Source of the DNA: JBIYSM02 sp044759095
GTDB lineage: Bacteria > Bacillota > Bacilli > Brevibacillales > Brevibacillaceae
Reading direction: 5' to 3'
Assembly: GCF_044759095.2 (NCBI RefSeq)
Contig: NZ_JBIYSM020000016.1
Location: 16,729 to 80,728 of the forward strand
Length of the DNA: 64,000 nucleotides
Positions 51,283 to 61,600 of this stretch are shown in pieces. Below the pieces are notes generated by a model. It was not told the DNA's origin. It worked only from the letters and a program-made list of their open reading frames with translations, and ran no database searches. The translations under genes and the position numbers were made by a program. Numbering within the stretch: the first letter of the stretch is position 1; each line of letters opens with the position of its first letter.

Positions 51283-52146
51283 TTACGCCTGTGCGTTCGC
51301 TCCAGCGACGATCTCGGAGATCTCTTGCGTAATTGCTGCCTGACGAGCGCGGTTGTATTGCAGCGTGTAACGTCCGATCATGTCGGTCGCGTTATCCGTT
51401 GCGTTACCCATCGCTGTCATTTGAGCACCGTAGAAGGACGCTTTCGCATCAAGCAGCGCACTGTAGACCAGTGTTTCCGCATATTTCGGGAGCAGATCGG
51501 CAAGAACCTCTTCAGCGTTTGGCTCATATTCGTAGTTCACTTTACGACCCGCATCTTCTGCTACAGCGTCCAACGGGAGCAGTCGTGATACGGTCGGGAC
51601 CTGCGAAATCGCACTTTGGAATACATTGTAGCAGAGGTAGAGTTCGTCGATTTTCTCATCGGCGAACAGCTGCACGGCTGCACTGGCAATCTTTTTGATG
51701 TCTGCAAAAGTCGGACTTTCCGGAAGGCCTACTACTTCGTCAATTACCGGATAGTTGCGCTTGCGGAAAAAATCCCGTCCTTTGCGACCAATCACAAAGA
51801 TTGTATACTCATCCTGCGATTTATGCTTTTCTGCGATGGTTTGGATCACTTTTCGGATCATGTTCCCGTTGTATCCACCGGCAAGTCCGCGGTCAGAGGT
51901 AATGACGATATACCCGGTCTTTTTCACCGGACGGGATTGCAGCATCGGATGCTTAACCGAAGTCGTACCGCTTGCGATGCTTGCAATCACTTCCTGGATC
52001 TTGCGAGCATAGGGACGTGCTGCTTCCGCCTTCTGCTGTGCACGGCGCAGTTTCGCTGCAGCCACCATCTTCATCGCTTTCGTGATCTGACGGGTATTCT
52101 TCACGCTTTTAATGCGACGGCGTAATTCACGTATACCTTTAGCCAC
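51283..52146 (-). CDS. atpG: ATP synthase gamma subunit
   Basis: 287-residue rotor shaft of F1. The N-terminal 'AKGIRELRRRIKSVKNTRQI' and C-terminal 'RQAAITQEISEIVAGANA' helices form the coiled coil; the Rossmann part has 'VITSDRGLAGGYNGN'. The start is GTG at 52146, preceded by AAGGTGGTG, instead of an upstream frame. Confidence 0.95.
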   Translation of the reverse strand: MAKGIRELRRRIKSVKNTRQITKAMKMVAAAKLRRAQQKAEAARPYARKIQEVIASIASGTTSVKHPMLQSRPVKKTGYIVITSDRGLAGGYNGNMIRKVIQTIAEKHKSQDEYTIFVIGRKGRDFFRKRNYPVIDEVVGLPESPTFADIKKIASAAVQLFADEKIDELYLCYNVFQSAISQVPTVSRLLPLDAVAEDAGRKVNYEYEPNAEEVLADLLPKYAETLVYSALLDAKASFYGAQMTAMGNATDNATDMIGRYTLQYNRARQAAITQEISEIVAGANAQA

Positions 52147-52222
52147 TCGTTTTTCACCACCTTGGGTGTACATGCCGGGCCATTCTCAGCACGGCATGCA
52201 CAAGATGTCTATCTCTTCACGA

Positions 52223-53734
<1,512 letters not shown>

Positions 53735-53763
53735 TTACATTCACCCCATTCGTTCAGACAGTC

Positions 53764-54291
53764 TTAGATTTGATGCGCGAAGTGTTCCAGCTTCGTCTTA
53801 ATGCTGCCGTCGTACAAACGGTCTCCGATTCTCACAATGCAACCGCCGAGAATCGAGGCATCTACCACCGTTTGAATGCGCAGCTTCTTGTTCAGCATCT
53901 TTCCGAACTTGTCTGCAAGCGTCGCCAGTTCGTCGCCTGTCAACGGCATCGCACTGGTGACGATCGCATCGGCAATGCCGCGAGATTCGTTCGCCAATTG
54001 AACATAGCTCGTGAGGATGTTTGCGAGGTCGGATTCGCGTCCGTTTTCAATCACTACACCCAGGAAGTTCTTGATCTCTTCCGACACATGAGCTTGGAAC
54101 AGTTCATTTGCCAGCTCTTTCTTCGCTTCCGAGGAAAGGCGCGGGTGAAGCAAAATTTTGCTCAGCTCCGCATTTTGGTTTACGGCATCCACAACTGTGT
54201 TCAGTTCCGTTTCGATCTGATCGATTTTACCGCGCTCACTTGCCACTTCAAACAAGGCACGAGCGTAACGCTTTGCTACTGCACCGCTCAT
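53764..54291 (-). CDS. atpH: ATP synthase delta subunit
   Basis: 175-residue subunit that joins the peripheral stalk to the top of F1. It has 'VAKRYARALFEVASERGKID' at the N-terminus and the C-terminal 'DASILGGCIVRIGDRLYDGS' with 'IKTKLEHFA'. Its ATG overlaps the atpF stop by four bases. Confidence 0.95.
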   Translation of the reverse strand: MSGAVAKRYARALFEVASERGKIDQIETELNTVVDAVNQNAELSKILLHPRLSSEAKKELANELFQAHVSEEIKNFLGVVIENGRESDLANILTSYVQLANESRGIADAIVTSAMPLTGDELATLADKFGKMLNKKLRIQTVVDASILGGCIVRIGDRLYDGSIKTKLEHFAHQI

Positions 54292-54791
54292 AGGCGATCT
54301 CCTACTTGTGCGAGGAATTTGTCAATCGCAGCTTTTTGAGAGGCTTCGTCCAGTTCTTTTTCAAGAATCTTGGAGGCGAGGAGCACAGACAGACTGGTCA
54401 TTTGTTCTTGCAGTTCCGCTTTTGCTTTTGCCACTTCGCGAGCCAGTTCCGCACTCGCTTCCGCTTTCATGCGCTCCGCAGCAGATTGGGCTTCCGCCAC
54501 GATTTTCGCAGCTTCATCGGAAGCTTGCTTGGTTGCGCGGTCGATAATGGATTTCGACTCTACACGAGCCTCATCCAGTACACGGCGTTGTTCCGCAAGC
54601 AGAGCTTCCGCCTCTTTGCGGTTGCGCTCCGCTGAATTGATTTCGTTTTCTACGTATTGACGACGTTTTTCCATAACCGCCACGATTGGTCCCATGGCGA
54701 ACTTGCGAACAGCCAACAACAGCACAAGGAAAACAATCGCTTGTGTCAGCATCGTGCCCCATTCGAGGGATACGGCACCAAAGTCGAGCAT
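54288..54791 (-). CDS. atpF: ATP synthase b subunit
   Basis: About 167 residues. One membrane helix (GTMLTQAIVFLVLLLAVRKF) is followed by a long charged coiled coil that forms the peripheral stalk ('ERNRKEAEALLAEQRRVLDE'). The start is the ATG at 54791, with GGAG 8 nt upstream; a GTG three codons earlier lies inside the site. Confidence 0.94.
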   Translation of the reverse strand: MLDFGAVSLEWGTMLTQAIVFLVLLLAVRKFAMGPIVAVMEKRRQYVENEINSAERNRKEAEALLAEQRRVLDEARVESKSIIDRATKQASDEAAKIVAEAQSAAERMKAEASAELAREVAKAKAELQEQMTSLSVLLASKILEKELDEASQKAAIDKFLAQVGDRL

Positions 54792-54911
54792 CGAGTTCAC
54801 TCCTTCCTAAAGCACAGGAGAATATTTATCAATCAAACGCTTGAAGCAACTTTTTCACAAAATAGAGGCGAAGGTCAAGCCCCCGCCCTTCCATTCGTTT
54901 GTAACGCTCGC

Positions 54912-55133
54912 TTACAGACGACCGTACAGGATGAAACCGATCGCAACTGCGATAATCGGAACCGCCTCTACGAGACCCAGACCCAGGAACATAAGACCCA
55001 TCAGGTTACCACGTGCTTCCGGTTGACGAGCAACACCTTCAATTGTACGAGAGATAACAAGGGAGTTACCGATTGCTGCACCAAGAGCAGCCAGACCAAA
55101 TACGATACCGATTGCAAGAGCCAAACCTTCCAT
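54912..55133 (-). CDS. atpE: ATP synthase c subunit
   Basis: 73-residue helical hairpin of the rotor ring. The ion-binding glutamate is in 'LGLVEAVPIIAVAIGFIL'; the loop 'RQPEARGNL' contacts F1. No sodium-type motif is evident, so protons are the likely coupling ion. ATG start with AAGGAGG. Confidence 0.96.
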   Translation of the reverse strand: MEGLALAIGIVFGLAALGAAIGNSLVISRTIEGVARQPEARGNLMGLMFLGLGLVEAVPIIAVAIGFILYGRL

Positions 55134-55179
55134 TGTAGAAAAACCTCCTTAGATTTGTAAAAAGATAATGTGGTGAAGA

Positions 55180-55974
55180 TTAATGATCTTCGTTAACTTG
55201 TTGCGAGATATACACCATGGTAAGCGTCGTGAAGATAAACGCTTGAACAGAGCCAACGAACACGGAGTAACCAAGCCACAAGAACAGCGGGATAGACCCA
55301 AACACACCTACAGCCAAAAGGAACGCAATCAAGACTTCGCCTGCGAAGATGTTACCGAAAAGACGCAACGGAAGCGTCAGCGGCTTGATGATAAACTCTT
55401 CGAGGATGTGAATTGGATTCAAGAAGGTATGCTTCAACCATCCACCAAAGCTTTTGCGGATCCCGAGAAAATGAGAGTACAGGAGAACGATGAACGCCAG
55501 CGCAAATGTTACGCTTGGGGCCGCGGTGGGAGATTTCCACCAGGCAACCACCACCCCGTGACCTTCCGGATTCGCCAGTTCTTCCTGAATGTGATGGACT
55601 TTTTGTTCTTTCGCTTCTTCTGAAGTGGACAGAGTCAACATGTCCATAAAGCTATCGCTGATCTGGTGATGGCTGGTATTGACGTTGAACAAAAGACCCA
55701 GCTGGTTCCCGATGAAGATGTACAGGAACAGCGTGACGCCGAGTGTGACCATTTTCGCAGCAACCTTCGGCTTCATGAAGCCTCCGGCGATCCCGTAGAC
55801 AAAGTCAACGATCCACTCCATCAGGTTTTGGGTACCCTTCGGCACACCGGCTGTCAGGTTGCGGGTCAATCCTGTTACGAGGAGCAGCACCACCAGCGAA
55901 GTCACCACAATCATGATCATGGTCGGTATGTCAAAAACCATACCAAACACTTCAAAACGCGGAGAAAAATGCAT
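55180..55974 (-). CDS. atpB: ATP synthase a subunit
   Basis: 264-residue membrane stator with six or so helices. The essential arginine is in 'IKPLTLPLRLFGNIFAGEVL'; 'SVQAFIFTTLTMVYISQQV' is the conserved last helix. The start is the ATG at 55974 with GGGGTG upstream; an upstream in-frame start lacks a site. An acidic loop (TSEEAKEQKVHHIQEELANP) near residue 120 is longer than in E. coli but usual for Bacilli. Confidence 0.95.
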   Translation of the reverse strand: MHFSPRFEVFGMVFDIPTMIMIVVTSLVVLLLVTGLTRNLTAGVPKGTQNLMEWIVDFVYGIAGGFMKPKVAAKMVTLGVTLFLYIFIGNQLGLLFNVNTSHHQISDSFMDMLTLSTSEEAKEQKVHHIQEELANPEGHGVVVAWWKSPTAAPSVTFALAFIVLLYSHFLGIRKSFGGWLKHTFLNPIHILEEFIIKPLTLPLRLFGNIFAGEVLIAFLLAVGVFGSIPLFLWLGYSVFVGSVQAFIFTTLTMVYISQQVNEDH

Positions 55975-56043
55975 GTATTTCACCCCTTTCTTCCACATTA
56001 GTCTGTTGCCAAAAACAAAAGAAGGTAAAGAAATGCAGCTAAT

Positions 56044-56415
56044 CTATTTTAAGGAGCGATAAACAAATAGAAAACCTAGCAGTTGAAAGAGGAACAGGCC
56101 CAATATGACGCCTGAAAACACAAAGGTATGGGGAAAACGAACCGTAAGAAAAACGGCAAACCCGACAACCAGGAGCCGCTGCAGCATTCCGGTTCCCTTG
56201 GGCCGGACACTTGGATCTACTGCCATCTGACCGATTCGCCATGTTTTGCTGAAGAGGACGGATCCATTCAAAAGGCTACCGAACATCCCCAGCAGGAGAC
56301 TTTGCAAAAACAGCCTGTACTCAGGCAACAGGGCCCAGAGTATCGCGACAAGGGCTATACATAAAAAAGCATAGCGAAATGTCTTGCGCATCGCCAAAGA
56401 AAACGTTTGCATCAT
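56044..56415 (-). CDS. atpI: ATP synthase assembly protein AtpI
   Basis: 123-residue membrane protein with four hydrophobic segments, including 'RYAFLCIALVAILWALLPEY' and 'VFSGVILGLFLFQLLGFLF'. It resembles the AtpI/UncI family that helps c-ring assembly. I use the paired ATGs at 56415/56412 behind GTAGGGAG. It lies 8 bp after atpZ and 69 bp before atpB. Confidence 0.88.
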   Translation of the reverse strand: MMQTFSLAMRKTFRYAFLCIALVAILWALLPEYRLFLQSLLLGMFGSLLNGSVLFSKTWRIGQMAVDPSVRPKGTGMLQRLLVVGFAVFLTVRFPHTFVFSGVILGLFLFQLLGFLFVYRSLK

Positions 56416-56423
56416 CCATCTCC

Positions 56424-56633
56424 CTACAAGTAACCGCGTATAATCCGATATACGCTGTACACGCCGACGCCCAGGCCAACGAGCAGGCCCAGCATCATAA
56501 ACCACGGCTTGGTGGCGAGCAGTCCATCTATGTATTTGCCCAGGTATACGCCAGATACCACACAGACGGCCATATCGACGCCAATCAAACTGACCAGACC
56601 GACAGCCTGCCAAGGATTGTCGATTTTCGGCAA
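56424..56633 (-). CDS. atpZ: AtpZ/AtpI-family small membrane protein
   Basis: 69 residues with two membrane helices (VSLIGVDMAVCVVSGVYLGK and MMLGLLVGLGVGVYSVYRII), the two-helix layout of AtpZ, linked in alkaliphilic bacilli to Mg or Ca transport with AtpI or to assembly. The start is a TTG at 56633, since GGAG lies 8 nt upstream (GAGGAGACTGTCAATTG); no ATG fits. It is the first gene of the atp operon, after a long leader. Confidence 0.83.
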   Translation of the reverse strand: MPKIDNPWQAVGLVSLIGVDMAVCVVSGVYLGKYIDGLLATKPWFMMLGLLVGLGVGVYSVYRIIRGYL

Positions 56634-56699
56634 TTGACAGTCTCCTCTCGTGTGAGTGTTTAAAAAGGAGGACAAACAGGGCCAAGGTCGGCTAAAAGC

Positions 56700-56742
56700 G
56701 CCAACATCCTGTTGGCAACGCCGACACTTGCACATCCTGTGC
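56700..56742 (-). promoter_or_regulatory. Two hairpins presenting AGGATGT (CsrA/RsmA-like sites)
   Basis: On the minus strand GCACA-GGA-TGTGC (56730-56742) and GCCAACA-GGA-TGTTGGC (56700-56716) are perfect hairpins, both carrying ACAGGATGT. The CsrA consensus is RUACARGGAUGU, with GGA in a hairpin loop. A third AGGATGT lies unpaired 45 nt further upstream. Confidence 0.55.
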
Positions 56743-56844
56743 GGCGCAACCGAGATGCGACGGCAATGTTTCCCGGACTTTTTAAACATCCTCATCAGAC
56801 ATAAGGAGAGGGCAGGCGGTATTATTACCCCTATGCCCTCATCC

Positions 56845-56874
56845 ATATTAACGAAGATTTATTCCCTTTGTCAA
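56845..56874 (-). promoter_or_regulatory. SigA-type promoter of the atp operon
   Basis: TTGACA (56869-56874) with TAATAT (56845-56850) 18 bp downstream on the minus strand. The -35 is perfect; the -10 is weak. Confidence 0.6.
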
Positions 56875-57016
56875 CTTACCTGTCACTAAGTACACAAAGC
56901 GTTCACATTTGAAAAACCAAGGAAATATTGGCGTTTTTCCGGAGCTGTTGACCGGGCCTAACTAGACCCTCAGGGACGACGCAACGAAGAAATCCGACAG
57001 AGATGTTTGGCCTATG

Positions 57017-58207
57017 CTACAGTTTTTCGACAATCGTCGCTACACCCTGCCCCCCGCCGATGCACAGGGTGGCTAATCCATATTTTGCCCCTTCGCGCTT
57101 TTGCAATTCGTGAATCAATGTAACGAGTACGCGGGCACCGCTTGCCCCGATAGGATGACCCAGAGCGATGGCTCCGCCGTTTACATTCAGCTTGTCGCGA
57201 TTGAATCCGAGCTCCTTGCCAACGGCCAGAGATTGTGCGGCGAACGCTTCATTTGCTTCGATCAGGTCAATCTGATCCAGAGTCAGCCCCGCTTTTTCCA
57301 GTACCCGTCTGGTCGCGGGAACCGGACCGATTCCCATGATGCTTGGGTCTACACCCGCGCTTGCATTGGCCACAATGCGAGCCAGCGGCTTCAATCCCAG
57401 TTCGTCAGCTTTCTCTCGGGACATGATCAAAAGCGCCGCGGCACCGTCGTTGATACCGGACGCATTGCCGGCTGTCACGCTGCCGTCCTTTTTAAACGCC
57501 GGACGAAGTTTGCCCAGAGCCTCGGCCGTCACTCCCGCACGCGGGAACTCGTCCGTCTCAAACAGCAGCGGCTCACCCTTTTTCTGCGGAATGGCAACAG
57601 GCACGATCTCGTCCTTGAAGCGTCCTTCCGCCAGCGCCTTTTGCGCTTTTTCCTGACTCCAGGCCGCAAACTCATCCTGCTCTTCCCGGCTCAATTCGTA
57701 TTTGCTGCAGAGGTTTTCCGCGGTAATGCCCATGTGGTAATCGTTAAAGGCACACCACAAACCGTCACGGATCATCGAGTCCACAACCTTCTGGTCGCCC
57801 ATGCGGTAGCCGCCGCGCGCGCCTTCCAGGAGGTACGGAGCCTGGCTCATGTTTTCCATGCCACCGGCCAGCACAATATCCGACTCACCCGCCACGATGG
57901 ACTGGGTCGCGAGATGAACGGCTTTGAGCCCGGAACCGCACACCTTGTTAATCGTCATGGATGGGACTTCCTGCAGCAATCCCGCCTGAATGGAAGCCTG
58001 ACGCGCCGGGTTTTGCCCCAGTCCGGCCTGCAGTACGTTCCCCATAATGACTTCACCGACCCGCTCTTTTGCTACACCGGCTTTGTTCAAGGCGCCTTCC
58101 AGCACAATGGCCCCCAGCTTGGTTGCGCTGACACCTGCCAGCGTCCCTTGAAAGTTCCCGATGGCGGTACGAACAGCACTTACGACGACTACCTCTTTCT
58201 GACTCAC
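57017..58207 (-). CDS. Acetyl-CoA C-acetyltransferase (thiolase)
   Basis: 396-residue biosynthetic-type thiolase condensing two acetyl-CoA to acetoacetyl-CoA or the reverse. The nucleophilic Cys lies in 'NKVCGSGLKAVHLA', the catalytic His in 'IALGHPIGASGARV' and the second Cys in 'LATLCIGGGQGVA'. The N-terminal 'KEVVVVSAVRTAIGNFQGTL' is standard. I start at GTG 58207 behind GAGGAG; the longer frame has no ribosome site. It stands alone, with no beta-oxidation partner nearby, so its pathway (ketone, polyhydroxybutyrate or isoprenoid precursor) cannot be decided. Confidence 0.92.
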   Translation of the reverse strand: MSQKEVVVVSAVRTAIGNFQGTLAGVSATKLGAIVLEGALNKAGVAKERVGEVIMGNVLQAGLGQNPARQASIQAGLLQEVPSMTINKVCGSGLKAVHLATQSIVAGESDIVLAGGMENMSQAPYLLEGARGGYRMGDQKVVDSMIRDGLWCAFNDYHMGITAENLCSKYELSREEQDEFAAWSQEKAQKALAEGRFKDEIVPVAIPQKKGEPLLFETDEFPRAGVTAEALGKLRPAFKKDGSVTAGNASGINDGAAALLIMSREKADELGLKPLARIVANASAGVDPSIMGIGPVPATRRVLEKAGLTLDQIDLIEANEAFAAQSLAVGKELGFNRDKLNVNGGAIALGHPIGASGARVLVTLIHELQKREGAKYGLATLCIGGGQGVATIVEKL

Positions 58208-58623
58208 CGAAAGATCACTCCTCAAGACAGGATGATTGTGGACATATACCCTCATTCAATTCGGTTGATTTGCAAATTATTCCTGCCGGCCTGCCGTAAA
58301 AGCTTCATGAAGAAAGCCAACTCGCTGTGTCATTTCCTGCAAAAAAAGAAGACCGCTCAGACGGTCTTCGGGTTGTTAAGAAAGTGACTGCAGTGGGAGA
58401 AGTATGTTTCCAGTCTTCGCTCCACTCTACGCCCTTCAGGGAGTATAGACTGTCCTCTCCGCAACGATTCACGGGGGAGCGCCAAAGCAGTAGCCGCTCC
58501 GCTGTTCATTCAGAGTGACGCTCCTAATTCCCGCGAATTCGTCGCTTCGTTAGGCGGGGCTTCGCCAGTCGCTCCGCCTGGATACACAACTGCTCCTCAT
58601 GGTAGTCGTTTGTCAACCAAATG
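58208..58623 (-). other. Gene-free, GC-rich stretch ending in a strong terminator
   Basis: No coding frame is convincing in these 416 bp. Downstream of the SLH-glycosidase gene there are several complementary GC-rich segments, such as AGGCGG...CCGCCT around 58540-58585, before the terminator at 58348-58369. This could be a long structured 3' UTR or an unrecognised RNA; I cannot match it to a known RNA family. Confidence 0.4.
58340..58369 (-). terminator. Strong terminator in the long gap after the SLH-glycosidase gene
   Basis: A perfect GAAGACCG-TCTGAG-CGGTCTTC stem followed by TTTTTTT on the minus strand. It lies about 255 bp past the stop of the gene that ends at 58624. Confidence 0.93.
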
Positions 58624-61600
58624 CTACTTCTTCTTGTGCAAAATCCGGTACAATGCCACTACGCAAACGGCACGGGTGGTTGGCTTGTTCGGCTCGAACT
58701 TGCTTCCGGCCGGGTCGATCAGCCCCAAACCAACCATGTTGGCGATGGAACCGGATGCCCACGCAGGCCAGGATTTTTGATCGGCGAGCGCCTTGGTCAG
58801 GTTGCCCTTTTGCTTGAGCACACGGTCCAGAATAACGGCTGCTTCCGCGCGCGTAACCGGCTGGTCAGGTCGGAACGTTTTGTCCGGATATCCTTTCACC
58901 AGTCCTTTTGTCACTGCCACTTGCACAGCCCCCTGGGCGTAGGCCGGTACCTTGTCCTTAAAGGCCAGCTTTGGCGCAGACGGCAAATCCCACTGGAAGA
59001 CGCGAGCGAGCAGTGTAACGAACTGCGCTCTCGTCAGGGATAACTCGGGGCCGAAAGTCGTTGCCGTCATCCCTTTCACCAGTCCCTTTTCCGCCATGTA
59101 GGTGATTTCCGCCCTGGCCCAATGGTTGGCGATGTCGACGAAGGCAGCGTTGTTCGGCTTATCGAGGTAGTACGGGATGTAGGTGCCGTAGGCATTTACT
59201 TCGTACACCCAGTTGCCCTTGGCGTCCGCCGTTCCGGGCAGCGGGTCAAACGTCCCGTTCACCTCGTTGACGTAGAGCAGTCCGATGCCTTTGTTGGCCA
59301 GCCAGTTTTTCGGCGTCAAAGTGAGCGTCGCGGGTGATATCGAGAACCGGTCTGATTGACCCGGCTTCAGCGTAACCGGCTTGAGCGTGAACGAGTAGTC
59401 TGCCGGCACGTATCCCGGAAGCGCCTGCGGCACAATCGATTGGACGTCAATTCTCGCCTGATCCAGATATCCTGCCGCTCGCACCAGCGAGTAATGGAGA
59501 TCCAGTTCGGAACCCAGCGAAAGGGTCCCCGGTATTTCCGGCGCGACATCTCGGCCGGTCGGTTGGCTGCCTGCCTGGAACGGTTGAAGCAGAGACACTT
59601 CGTCGAAGTACAGCGTGCCTTTTTCCTGCTGGTTGCCGTCCTCGACGCGATCGACAACATAAATGCTCTTCAACTGCAGCGGATAGCTTACACTTCCCGG
59701 GAAGTAGCCTTTTACCTGCTTCCATCCCGTCCAGTCGATTTCTTTTGCCAGGTCGACGTAAACCGTCTTGCCTTTGGCATCAACCACTTCGGCACGGAGC
59801 CAATGCTTGCTGTTGTCGCCGTTTACCCACAGTCCCAATCCGATCGGCTTGCCCGGAATGGCAACAGGCTGCGATCCGACGCGGCCGTACGCGATGCGCA
59901 CGTCGTTCTGCGGCGCGCCGGCGAAGTTGTAGGTAAGCTTCGCTGCCTTGCGCGTGCGGTAGACTGGTTCCGTGACGGCCGTAAAGGAACCGCTCGTGCT
60001 GAGCGATGCTGGATATCCAGCATGGTGCATCGAGGTCTGGTTGTCAAACGTGAGCCACGGCTGCTCTGTCTGCCCGACGGTAAACGGTACGGAGGCAGTC
60101 AGGCCGTCGTACGCGATCGTCAACGTGCCTTTCCCCGGCTGATCGGTTGCGACGAGCTTCAGCTTGTCGTTTACGGAAGCGATCGCCGTATCTGTGTATG
60201 CCTGCACGCTGAGCGGTGTCGCTTGAATCAATTGTCCTTTTTTCGTCTTTATCTTGACGTCAAGTGTGAGCGCCTGTCCCGGTGCCACGTTGATCGGGTT
60301 CGGTGAAACGACGATCTGCTGCACGTCGCTGCCGGATAAGACATGAATGTCTTTGCGCTGTGTTACGCCGCCGGATGTGGCGACGATGGAGGTTCGACCC
60401 GATCTGCTGGCGGTAAAGCGCTGGCCGTCAAACACACCTGCGTCCGGCTGCTCGGTCGACCACGCAATTTCGGACGGACGGATAATGTACGGCAGGTAGT
60501 GGTTATCGTACGCCTTGGTCGTGAACTCCACGGTTTGCCCAATCAGCATCTCGGTTGGTCCGTCGATTTGGAACCCGGCCAGTTCTCCCGGCGGTGCTGT
60601 ATTGTAAACGGCAAGTCCGGTCGGCACGCGGCGTTCGGTACCTTCCTTGGGTTGGTTAATCAGCTTGGCATGGGTCTCACCAAGCAGCCGCGCCGACATG
60701 GTCGTGGAACCGCCGCCGTCAAAGTTAACGGCTCTGTACGCTCCCAGCTCGGCCATAATTTTCGCCATTTCATCCATGTAGACACCCTTGGCCCCGTCTA
60801 CGGTTACCATGTAAAGCGTCTTTCCATCCTGCGACACCCCAACGGCTGTCCGGGCGTTAATATTTTTTATGTAGCTGTCTACCTGGAACGAGGTCAATGG
60901 TCTGCCCTGATCAACCAACAGCACGTTGCCGCCAACCGCCTGTGCCCAATCGCGGTCAAGCGGGGTTGTCTGGTATTCCACGGTCGCACTCGTCCCTACC
61001 GGGAACTGCTGCTGCAGGAAAGCGGCTGCCGGTCCATGTCCCCACAGCACGTAACCGTTATAAGGGATATACGCGCCGGGCTGATTCACCCTCACTTCCT
61101 TGGCGACGTTGTCGACAAAGACCACTTCCACTACGTTTTGGTAGCCCGGAATCGCCCCCAAACTTGTTTTTCCGAATGCGGGCGTATACATGTTCAACTG
61201 GTTGAGGTGGCTTTTGCGACCTTCACTCGGGTTGTACTCTTCCTTGTTAATTCCTTGCAGCGGATAGGAAACGCCGCTCGGAGCGGTCACTTTGCCTGAA
61301 AAGCCGAATTTTTCGATCGCCGCCGTCTTGTCCGACGTCAAGCCCAGGCTGTACCAATAGGAGATATGCCCCATAGAGGAAACCAATTCTTTGTCTTTCA
61401 TCACAATGCCAAACGGGGCTCCTCTTTTGGACATGTTGAAAAAGTCGGCGTTCACGGCGGCAACAGCGCCCGTCTCCCGGGCCATCTGGGTAACCGTTTG
61501 CCGTTCCGTCAGCTTGCCGTTGGTGCCGTAAACTGGCTTTACTTCCACATAGGGATTGTTCAGATCCACCTTGGTTACAAGGATGGTGATTTGTTGATCA

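Larger units (their letters stand above)
56634..57016 (-). promoter_or_regulatory. atp operon promoter and structured leader
   Basis: No gene is visible in these 383 bp. The promoter (56845-56874) gives a leader of about 215 nt. It contains three AGGATGT motifs at 56704-56710, 56732-56738 and 56786-56792, two of them at the tips of perfect hairpins. The part nearer the thiolase gene (56875-57016) shows nothing recognisable, and no strong terminator for the thiolase gene. Confidence 0.7.

Noticed and set aside
58500..58570. Possible fifth copy of the dispersed repeat (CGCTTCGTTAGGCGGGGCTTC)
   Set aside because: Only short, gapped similarity to the core; the arms are absent, so it is not counted.
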